Source of the DNA: an uncultured Treponema sp.
GTDB taxonomy: Bacteria; Spirochaetota; Spirochaetia; Treponematales; Treponemataceae
Length of the DNA: 35,862 nucleotides
Reading direction: 5' to 3'
Assembly: GCA_937894335.1 (NCBI GenBank)
Contig: CALCRU010000013.1
Span: forward strand, 1 to 35,862
Every line of letters begins with the position of its first letter. Position 1 is the stretch's first letter. The notes under the pieces were generated by a model. The model saw nothing but the letters and a program-made list of their open reading frames with translations. It was not told where the DNA came from and did no database searches. Position numbers and translations under genes: made by a program. Positions 24,007 to 30,540 of this stretch are shown here, piece by piece.

Positions 24007-24018
24007 CTGTGCAATAAT
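23990..24018 (+). promoter_or_regulatory. parE promoter, predicted leaderless
   Basis: -35 TTGTTT (23990-23995), 17-bp spacer, extended -10 TGC-AATAAT (24013-24018). The -10 ends 6 bases before the ATG at 24025 and no Shine-Dalgarno is present. Confidence 0.6.
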
Positions 24019-24024
24019 GAACCT

Positions 24025-26151
24025 ATGGGTGGAACAACTAAAAAAAGCGGCACTGGGAAAACTGTCGCTTCAAAAACTTCTAAGGCAAAGGCGGCTCCTT
24101 CCAAGACCGCTTCTAAAAAAACTCCTGCAAAATCAGCGGCATCTAAGGCTGAATCAAAAACTGCCGTAAAAAAGCTGGTTGCAAAGACAGCCACAAAAAC
24201 TTCTGCAAAGACAGTTGCAAAAGCTTCGGCAAAATCTTCTGCAAAGGTGGCTGCAAAAACTACTGCAAGAACTGAATCTAAACCTGCTGCAAAAAGCCTT
24301 CCTGTTCAGGCGTCTCCAAAACCTGTTGCAAAAAAAGCAGCAGTGTACGACGAGTCTCAGATAAAGCATCTTGATGCTCTTGAACACATTCGTCTTAGGA
24401 GCGGAATGTACATTGGCCGTTTGGGTGACGGTTCAAATCAGAATGATGGAATTTATGTCCTTCTTAAGGAAGTCATTGACAATGCAATCGATGAATTTAT
24501 TATGGGACACGGAAAGCGCATTGATGTGGAAGTAAAGGACAACCGCGTAAAAGTTCGTGACTACGGTCGCGGCATTCCCCTTGGAAAAGTTGTGGAGTGT
24601 GTTTCGGAAATCAACACAGGTGCAAAATATAATGATGATGTATTCCAGTTTTCTGTAGGCATGAACGGTGTTGGTACCAAGGCTGTTAACGCCCTTTCTT
24701 CCTACTTTAGAGTTGTTTCTGTTCGTGACGGTCAATGCACTGATGCCGTGTTTGAAAAGGGCAAGCTTGTAAATCAGCGTACGGGAACTTTAAAGCAGAA
24801 GGCCGCCAACGGAACATATTTTGAATTCGTTCCAGATGATTCAATTTTTGGAAAGTATTCCTTTAACATGGAATTTGTAGAAAAGAGAATCTGGAACTAT
24901 GCCTACCTTAACTCTGGGCTTACCATGCGCCTTAACGGTCAGGATTACAAAAGCGAAAACGGTTTGTTCGATTTGCTCAACAAGGAAATTGAAGACACCT
25001 CTCTTTATCCTATTGGAAGCTATCAGGGCTCACACTTAAAGTTTGCCTTTACCCACACAAACGGTTATGGCGAAAATTATTTTTCTTTTGTAAACGGTCA
25101 GTATACAGCCGACGGAGGAACTCACCTTGCGGCATTTAAAGAGGGCTTTGTAAAGGGCATAAACGATTTTTACGGAACCAGTTACAAGAGTGAAGATGTT
25201 CGCGAGGGAATGGCCGCCGCAGTCCTTGTAAAAATAAAGGATCCCGTCTTTGAAAGCCAGACAAAAAACAAACTGGGCAACACCGACATCCGCCAGTGGA
25301 TTGTAAGCGAAACCCAGTCTGGTCTGGACGACTGGCTACACCATAACCCCGAGGCCGCAAAAAAAATTCAGGAAAAAATTCAGGCTAACGAAAAACTCCG
25401 CACGGAACTTTCCGCTGTAAAAAAAGAAGCAAAGGAAGCTGCAAAAAAAATTAGCATAAGAATTCCAAAGCTAAAAGACTGCAAGTATCATGTGCAGGAC
25501 GGAGCAAAGGGCGAAAACAGCATGATATTCATTACAGAGGGAGATTCTGCTTCTGGTACCATGACCCACTCTAGGGATGCAAGCTATCAGGCGATTTTTT
25601 CTCTTCGTGGTAAGCCCGAAAACATGTACGGAAAAAAGCAGAGCGAAATTTACAAGAATGACGAACTGTATCAGTTGATGATGGCATTGGGAATTGAAAC
25701 CAGCGTTGAAAACCTTAAGTACTCAAAAATTGTAATTGCAACTGATGCTGATAATGACGGTTATCATATTCGCAATCTGGTAATGACTTTTTTCCTTGGC
25801 TATTTTGAGGAACTTGTTACCAGCGGTCGGGTCTTTATTCTGGAAACTCCGCTCTTCCGAGTGCGAAACAAAAAGGAAAACATCTACTGCTATTCTGAAG
25901 ACGAAAGGGACAAGGCTCAGGCAAAACTTGGAAAGTCTAGCGAAACCAGTCGCTTTAAAGGTTTAGGAGAAATCAACCCTAGCGAATTCAGACAGTTCAT
26001 TGCTCCCGAAACAATGCATCTTACTCCTGTAGAAATAAGTCAGTTAAAGCTTGTTCCAAAACTTCTTGGCTTTTATATGGGAAAGAATACGCCGGAACGC
26101 CGTCAGTTCATAGAAAAGCATCTGCTTTCAAATGCCGACATTGACGCATAA
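24025..26151 (+). CDS. parE: DNA topoisomerase IV subunit B with histone-H1-like N-terminal tail
   Basis: ATPase subunit of type IIA topoisomerase IV, which unlinks daughter chromosomes; 708 residues. Residues 1-~105 are almost only Lys, Ala, Ser and Thr in AAKTxxK-like repeats, resembling the tail of histone H1 or Hc1, and are unusual for ParE. The GHKL ATPase core follows (RSGMYIG, EVIDNAIDEF, DYGRGIP, GMNGVGTKAVNAL), then the TOPRIM domain (FITEGDSASG, DADNDGYHIRN) and the C-terminal SRFKGLGEINPSEF. A promoter immediately before this ATG and the absence of an in-frame start between it and the core argue that the tail is translated. parC follows 9 bases after the stop. Choice of ParE over GyrB rests on the paired ParC-like gene. 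Confidence 0.92.
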   Translation: MGGTTKKSGTGKTVASKTSKAKAAPSKTASKKTPAKSAASKAESKTAVKKLVAKTATKTSAKTVAKASAKSSAKVAAKTTARTESKPAAKSLPVQASPKPVAKKAAVYDESQIKHLDALEHIRLRSGMYIGRLGDGSNQNDGIYVLLKEVIDNAIDEFIMGHGKRIDVEVKDNRVKVRDYGRGIPLGKVVECVSEINTGAKYNDDVFQFSVGMNGVGTKAVNALSSYFRVVSVRDGQCTDAVFEKGKLVNQRTGTLKQKAANGTYFEFVPDDSIFGKYSFNMEFVEKRIWNYAYLNSGLTMRLNGQDYKSENGLFDLLNKEIEDTSLYPIGSYQGSHLKFAFTHTNGYGENYFSFVNGQYTADGGTHLAAFKEGFVKGINDFYGTSYKSEDVREGMAAAVLVKIKDPVFESQTKNKLGNTDIRQWIVSETQSGLDDWLHHNPEAAKKIQEKIQANEKLRTELSAVKKEAKEAAKKISIRIPKLKDCKYHVQDGAKGENSMIFITEGDSASGTMTHSRDASYQAIFSLRGKPENMYGKKQSEIYKNDELYQLMMALGIETSVENLKYSKIVIATDADNDGYHIRNLVMTFFLGYFEELVTSGRVFILETPLFRVRNKKENIYCYSEDERDKAQAKLGKSSETSRFKGLGEINPSEFRQFIAPETMHLTPVEISQLKLVPKLLGFYMGKNTPERRQFIEKHLLSNADIDA

Positions 26152-26160
26152 GGAATTTAT

Positions 26161-28095
26161 ATGGCATACGTAAAGAATTTATTTGACAAGAATTTTATTG
26201 AATACGCAAGTTATGTTATCCGCGACAGGGCCATTCCAGATTTGGAAGACGGACTTAAACCTGTTCAAAGGCGAATCATGCACACCTTGTTTGAAATGGA
26301 TGATGGACGCTTCCAAAAGGTTGCAAATGTTGTGGGGCGCGTAATGAAGTACCATCCCCACGGAGACGCTTCTATTGGTGGTGCTCTTGTTGTACTTGCA
26401 AACAAGGGAATCTTTATTGAGCGGCAGGGAAACTTTGGCAACATGTTTACTGGAGACGGCGCTTCTGCTCCTCGTTACATTGAATGCCGGGTACATCCTC
26501 TTGCAAAAGAATTTCTTGTGCGTAATCCTCATGTAACCCATTATGTTCCCAACTACGATGGAAGAGACACTGAACCAGAAGTATACCGTGCAAAAATTCC
26601 AGTGGCGCTTATCATTGGTGCTGAAGGAATTGCTGTAGGCATGAGTACGAAAATCTTACCCTACAACATAAGGGAAGTTCTTGAGGCGGAAAAAAAGGCT
26701 CTTAAAAATCAGAGTTTTGAAATTTATCCTGACCTTCCCACAGGCGGACTTATTGATGTGTCAAACTATAACGACGGTAACGGAAAAATAATTACCCGAG
26801 CAAAGTTTGACATGAGTGACGAAAAGAAAATCGTCATAACAGAGTTGCCAGTTGATACCACAAGCGACACTTTGATGAACTCAATAGAAAACGCCTACAA
26901 GGCTGGAAAAATAAAAATCGGTTCAATCGAAGACTTTACTACAGATCACTGCCAGATAGAAATAAAACTTCCTCGCGGAGTTTATGCAAAGGATGTGGAA
27001 AAGGCTCTGTATGCCTATACAGACTGCGAAAAATCTATCAGTTGTCAAATGCTTGTAATAAAGGACGGCATGCCTGTTTCCATGACCGCAACCGAAATAA
27101 TAAAGTATTACGCAAAAAAACTTACGGCAATCATAAAGGATGAACTGGAGTTTGAGCGGAGCGAACTTACCGAAGAACTTCATGCCCGTACTTTGGAACG
27201 CATTTTTGTTGAAGAAAGAATTTACAAGAAAATTGAGCAGATGAAAACTGCGGAAGCTGTAAACAAGGCTGTTAAGGACGGATTCAAGCCCTTTAAGGCA
27301 GAACTTGTGCGGGATGTTACCGATGATGATGTGGAAAGGCTTTTGAAAATTCCAATCAGGCGCATTTCTCTCTTTGACATCAACAAGAACAAGGATCAAG
27401 TTGCCGCAATAAACGGACGCCTTAAAGAGATTGCAAAAAAGCTTAAGAACCTTACTGCCTGTGCAGTTGAATATCTTGACGGAATGCTTGCAAAGTTTAA
27501 GCCTGAAGAACTGGAGCGCCATACTCAAATAGAAAAGTTCACAGCAGTAGAAGTCAAAAAAATAGTAAAGAGGGACACCCCCCTACGCTACGACGACAAG
27601 GGCTATTTGGGAACTGGTGTTTCTGGCGGCCAAGAAGTGCTTAAGGTTACTCCCTTTGACAGGATTTTCCTCATGCGAAAGAGTGGCATTTACAGCGTGT
27701 GCGATGTTCCTCAAAAACTCTTTGTAGACACGGGCATGTGGTACTGCAACTACGCGGACAAGGAAATTATAAACAAGGTTCTGTTTACTGTAATTTACCG
27801 CGATCCCAAAACTCAGTTTTGCTTTATAAAGCGTTGTCGCATTCCCAGCTGGATTATGAACAGGGACTACATGATTGCTCCCGACGGAATGGAAGTGCTA
27901 CATGTGGACACTAGGGAAAAATTTACCTTTACCCTCAAGTATCTTAAAAAGCCCCGTGTAAAGACTCTTGAAGAAACTTTCAAAGCTCAAGATTTTGAGG
28001 AAAAGGGACATAAGGCTCAGGGGGTGCGTCTTTCTTCCCACGAAACTGTTGCCGTAGAAGCAAGTCCTGCAGACGGGCAGGGAAACCTCTTCTAG
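26161..28095 (+). CDS. parC: DNA topoisomerase IV subunit A
   Basis: DNA-cleaving subunit partner of the ParE encoded just upstream; 644 residues, shorter than GyrA because it lacks a full six-blade C-terminal domain, which fits ParC. The winged-helix motif is VGRVMKYHPHGD (58-69) and the catalytic tyrosine is Tyr106 in GASAPRYIECR. The quinolone-determining positions equivalent to E. coli GyrA Ser83 and Asp87 are Ala70 and Gly74, predicting low intrinsic quinolone sensitivity. A coiled-coil tower segment is at ~320-450. An AAGGAA ribosome-binding site precedes the ATG. Confidence 0.94.
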   Translation: MAYVKNLFDKNFIEYASYVIRDRAIPDLEDGLKPVQRRIMHTLFEMDDGRFQKVANVVGRVMKYHPHGDASIGGALVVLANKGIFIERQGNFGNMFTGDGASAPRYIECRVHPLAKEFLVRNPHVTHYVPNYDGRDTEPEVYRAKIPVALIIGAEGIAVGMSTKILPYNIREVLEAEKKALKNQSFEIYPDLPTGGLIDVSNYNDGNGKIITRAKFDMSDEKKIVITELPVDTTSDTLMNSIENAYKAGKIKIGSIEDFTTDHCQIEIKLPRGVYAKDVEKALYAYTDCEKSISCQMLVIKDGMPVSMTATEIIKYYAKKLTAIIKDELEFERSELTEELHARTLERIFVEERIYKKIEQMKTAEAVNKAVKDGFKPFKAELVRDVTDDDVERLLKIPIRRISLFDINKNKDQVAAINGRLKEIAKKLKNLTACAVEYLDGMLAKFKPEELERHTQIEKFTAVEVKKIVKRDTPLRYDDKGYLGTGVSGGQEVLKVTPFDRIFLMRKSGIYSVCDVPQKLFVDTGMWYCNYADKEIINKVLFTVIYRDPKTQFCFIKRCRIPSWIMNRDYMIAPDGMEVLHVDTREKFTFTLKYLKKPRVKTLEETFKAQDFEEKGHKAQGVRLSSHETVAVEASPADGQGNLF

Positions 28096-28098
28096 ACC

Positions 28099-28704
28099 AT
28101 GCTTGTCCTTGTTTCGGAATGCAGTGCAGAAACTGTAGTAAAGGGCTCCCGTTTTTTGGCGGAGGCTCTTTGCGTTTCTTCTCAAGCGGAGGCACGAGCA
28201 AGGCTTTCCATGCAGAAGGCAAAATACCCTGATGCAACTCATGTGGTTCACGCTTTTGTAACAGGTCCTTCTGGTGAGGTAAGTGGCATGAGCGACGACG
28301 GTGAACCTAGTGGAACTGCAGGTAGACCTGTGCTCGATGTACTTAGGGGAAGTGGCATTACAAACATTCTGCTTACGGTAACTCGTTGGTTTGGCGGCAC
28401 ACTTCTGGGAACAGGGGGACTTGTTCATGCATATTCTGATGCGGCGCGTCAGGTTCTTTCTTTGTGTGTCACAGAAGAACTCGTGCAGAAGATTTACTTT
28501 TCATATTCAACAGATTATTCTTCCTACCAGACCATAAAGAGGGAAACTGAAAAGTTTCATTTTTCAGGAGTAACGGAAAAATTTGATTCCGGCATAGAAG
28601 TTTCGGGCAACATATGGCTTTCTGAATCCGAAGAGTTTTCCCTTATGGTAAAAAATATTACGCGAGGTAAGAGCCTAGTTACCCTGCAAGGAGACATCTT
28701 ATGA
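28099..28704 (+). CDS. yigZ: IMPACT/YigZ family protein
   Basis: Member of the IMPACT (UPF0029/YigZ) family, 201 residues, a conserved bacterial protein of uncertain biochemical role whose eukaryotic relatives modulate GCN2 and translation. Marks: VKGSRFLAEA, ATHVVHAFVTG, SDDGEPSGTAGRPVLDVL and TRWFGGTLLGTGGLVHAYSDAA. The ATG lies 3 bases after the parC stop, so it is likely translationally coupled. Its last codons and TGA overlap the first copy of the 89-bp repeat (…CTTATGA), which preserves the original ATGA junction with the phosphatase gene. Confidence 0.93.
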   Translation: MLVLVSECSAETVVKGSRFLAEALCVSSQAEARARLSMQKAKYPDATHVVHAFVTGPSGEVSGMSDDGEPSGTAGRPVLDVLRGSGITNILLTVTRWFGGTLLGTGGLVHAYSDAARQVLSLCVTEELVQKIYFSYSTDYSSYQTIKRETEKFHFSGVTEKFDSGIEVSGNIWLSESEEFSLMVKNITRGKSLVTLQGDIL

Positions 28705-28793
28705 AACTGATTTTTATTCGTCACGCAGATCAGAGTTGCGGTGCAACTCCCCGAGTTTTCACTTCGTGTAAACTCGCAGGAGACATCTTATGA
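28701..28793 (+). CDS. 30-codon micro-ORF created by the first 89-bp repeat
   Basis: ATG overlaps the yigZ stop (ATGA), with AGGAG 8 bases upstream. It encodes MKLIFIRHAD, identical to the phosphatase N-terminus, then 20 unrelated residues ending KLAGDIL. Its stop overlaps the next ATG by 4 bases. It may be translated by coupling; a functional peptide is not claimed. Confidence 0.4.
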   Translation: MKLIFIRHADQSCGATPRVFTSCKLAGDIL

Positions 28794-28878
28794 AACTGAT
28801 TTTTATTAGACATGCAGATCAGAGTTGCGAGGCAACTCAACGAGTTTCCACTTCGTGCAAACTCGCAGGAGACATCTT
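28701..28878 (+). repeat. Two tandem 89-bp repeats duplicating the phosphatase ribosome-binding site and start
   Basis: Units 28701-28789 and 28790-28878 are followed by the real gene start at 28879. Each contains the start region of the phosphatase gene, an inserted two-hairpin segment and a new AGGAGACATCTT ribosome-binding site. Hairpin A is GAGTTGC/GCAACTC (28733-28749). Hairpin B is CGAGTTT/AAACTCG (28752-28776) with CAC-TTC-GTG at its tip. The units differ at about ten positions, so they are not an assembly duplication. Confidence 0.85.
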
Positions 28879-28882
28879 ATGA
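28790..28882 (+). CDS. 30-codon micro-ORF created by the second 89-bp repeat
   Basis: Second member of the chain: starts MKLIFIRHAD, ends KLAGDIL, AGGAG upstream, ATGA overlap with both the preceding micro-ORF and the true phosphatase start at 28879. The reading frame and both overlaps are kept despite base differences from the first unit. Confidence 0.4.
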   Translation: MKLIFIRHADQSCEATQRVSTSCKLAGDIL

Positions 28883-29661
28883 AACTGATTTTTATTAGAC
28901 ATGCTGACCCAGATTATGCTAATAACACCATAACCGAAAAGGGGAGGAGGGAGGCGGAACTGCTTTCTGAGCGCATGGCATCTTGGAAGGACATAACGGA
29001 CATTTACTGCTCACCCTATGGACGGGCTCAGGATACCTTGAAACCAGCGCTTTTAAAAATGGACAGGACTGCAATAACCTTGGACTGGCTTAGGGAATTT
29101 GACCATCATATTATTGACCCTGTTTCCAAAAAAGAAAGGAGCGTCTGCTGGGACATTCTTCCTCAGAATCTATATGGGCAAGATAAATACTTTGACCGCG
29201 AAAAGTGGGCTTCCCTTTCATATCTAAAAAAGGCCCACATAGACACTTTTTATTCCCAAGTATGCTACGGTTTTGATTCCCTTATGGAGCAGTATGATTA
29301 CACCCGCATTGCTCCCAAAAAGGCAATATACAACTGCCTTCCACATCTGACAGATGAAGAGGCCGCCCATGATACTCATCTTAAGCAGATTCAGAAAAAT
29401 CTTGACAACCGCAATCTTGTCTTTGTTTGCCACTTGGGTGTAATGTTTGCCATAATTGCCCACCTTACTGGAACAAGTCCCATGCAGTTGTGGCATGGTT
29501 TTTTTGTTGCGCCTACATCTGTAACTGTTTTGGGAGCGGAAGAGCGTGTTCCCGGAGAAGCAGTTTTTAGGGTTCAGACCTTGGGTGACATAAGACACCT
29601 TACCCAAGGAAACGAGATTCCCTCTGCTAGCGGCTTTTACGGAGATGTGTCCGCATGGTAA
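28879..29661 (+). CDS. Histidine phosphatase superfamily protein
   Basis: Phosphoglycerate-mutase-like phosphatase, 260 residues. The catalytic motif is IRHAD (Arg7-His8-Ala9, RHA instead of RHG); further active-site elements are CSPYGRAQDT and the late His in VFVCHLGV. The region between (~90-175) is a long insert typical of eukaryote-like or uncharacterised members, so substrate is unknown. The ATG at 28879 has AGGAG upstream; the frame extending to 28825 is repeat sequence. Translation likely depends on coupling from yigZ through two micro-ORFs, or on direct entry at the third ribosome-binding site. Confidence 0.9.
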   Translation: MKLIFIRHADPDYANNTITEKGRREAELLSERMASWKDITDIYCSPYGRAQDTLKPALLKMDRTAITLDWLREFDHHIIDPVSKKERSVCWDILPQNLYGQDKYFDREKWASLSYLKKAHIDTFYSQVCYGFDSLMEQYDYTRIAPKKAIYNCLPHLTDEEAAHDTHLKQIQKNLDNRNLVFVCHLGVMFAIIAHLTGTSPMQLWHGFFVAPTSVTVLGAEERVPGEAVFRVQTLGDIRHLTQGNEIPSASGFYGDVSAW

Positions 29662-29665
29662 GCGA

Positions 29666-30433
29666 TTAGTACTTTTCTGATTTTTCTGGCTGCCAGTGGG
29701 CTCTGTAGTGGGTGCGCCTGTATTCAGACGGAGTAAGCTTCATAATGGATTTGAATGTGTTTGTAAAATGACTCTGGGAAGAAAATGAAAAATAGTCGCT
29801 AAGTTCCTGAGGACTGTAGTCTGCATAGGAAAGCATATTTGCAGCCGCCTCTATTTTTTTTCTGCGGATGTATTCCTGTACCGTTGAACCAGTTTCTTTT
29901 TTAAATAGCGAACACAGATAGTTTTTGTGTATTCCTGCCGCCTTTGCAATTTTATCCAGAGTAAGTCGCCTGTGCAGATTGTCGTAGATGTAATCGCATG
30001 CTTTTTTTACTGCCCTTGAAATTCCTCGGGAAGACTTTAACTTCTTCATTCTGTCGGCAAAGTCAAACACCAGTTCCCTGTGCAAAATGTCAATTTCTTC
30101 TTCGCTCCTGCATGTGTCAATTTGCTGAATGTAAAGGTCGCTTAGAGTGTATGCGGTTTCGCTTTCCAGTCCTCCTTCAATGCAGAATCTTGTTATGAGG
30201 GCAACCGTAATTACAAGGTGATACTTTGCATTTCGCAGGGAATCTTTTGAAAGAATTCCCAACTGTCTGTCCTTTAGTGGAAGCATGATTTTGTTCAGCG
30301 TCTTAAAGTTTCCGTCCTTTACCGCATCGTAAAATTCCAGTTCCTTTTCGTAGGCAAGGTGACGCCTTCCGTATTCCCTTTGCAAAAAGACTTTGTGTGA
30401 AAGCGCTCTTTCTGTTTTCGACTGCTTTTTCAT
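29666..30433 (-). CDS. AraC-family transcriptional regulator
   Basis: Transcription factor of 255 residues. The C-terminal ~100 residues are an AraC/XylS double helix-turn-helix: LTLDKIAKAAGIHKNYLCSLFKKETG followed by the FSSQSHFTNTFKSIMKLTPSEYR signature (seen in segments IHKNYLCSLF and HFTNTFK). The N-terminal ~150 residues are all-helical and not a cupin, so the inducer is unknown. The gene is divergent from a GH16 glucanase and is probably its regulator. The promoter (TTGCAA-17-CATAAT) ends 6 bases before the ATG, predicting a leaderless mRNA, and overlaps direct repeats that suit AraC binding, suggesting autoregulation. Confidence 0.92.
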   Translation of the reverse strand: MKKQSKTERALSHKVFLQREYGRRHLAYEKELEFYDAVKDGNFKTLNKIMLPLKDRQLGILSKDSLRNAKYHLVITVALITRFCIEGGLESETAYTLSDLYIQQIDTCRSEEEIDILHRELVFDFADRMKKLKSSRGISRAVKKACDYIYDNLHRRLTLDKIAKAAGIHKNYLCSLFKKETGSTVQEYIRRKKIEAAANMLSYADYSPQELSDYFSFSSQSHFTNTFKSIMKLTPSEYRRTHYRAHWQPEKSEKY

Positions 30434-30439
30434 GTCTTT

Positions 30440-30468
30440 ATTATGCTAAAAATGTTAATAATTTGCAA
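30440..30468 (-). promoter_or_regulatory. araC-type regulator promoter, predicted leaderless
   Basis: Minus strand: -35 TTGCAA (30468-30463), 17-bp spacer, -10 CATAAT (30445-30440); 6 bases to the ATG. Confidence 0.55.
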
Positions 30469-30482
30469 TAAATGTTAATAAT
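30451..30482. promoter_or_regulatory. Tandem direct repeats, candidate AraC-family operator
   Basis: AATGTTAATAAT at 30451-30462 and again at 30471-30482, exact copies 20 bp apart (two helical turns), flanking the palindromic hexamer TTGCAA. AraC-family proteins typically bind such directly repeated half-sites. The position suits control of both divergent genes. Confidence 0.6.
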
Positions 30483-30540
30483 ATGATATTTCTGGCCTTA
30501 ATATGCATTATCATTGTATGAAAACATTTTGGAGGATGCC

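Noticed and set aside
24154..24387. Minus-strand Cys/Arg-rich and plus-strand Leu/Gln-rich frames over the ParE tail
   Set aside because: Low-complexity shadows of the Lys/Ala repeat codons.
28825..28878. 18-residue upstream extension of the histidine phosphatase
   Set aside because: It is read from the hairpin part of the 89-bp repeat; the RHA motif belongs at residues 7-9 from ATG 28879.
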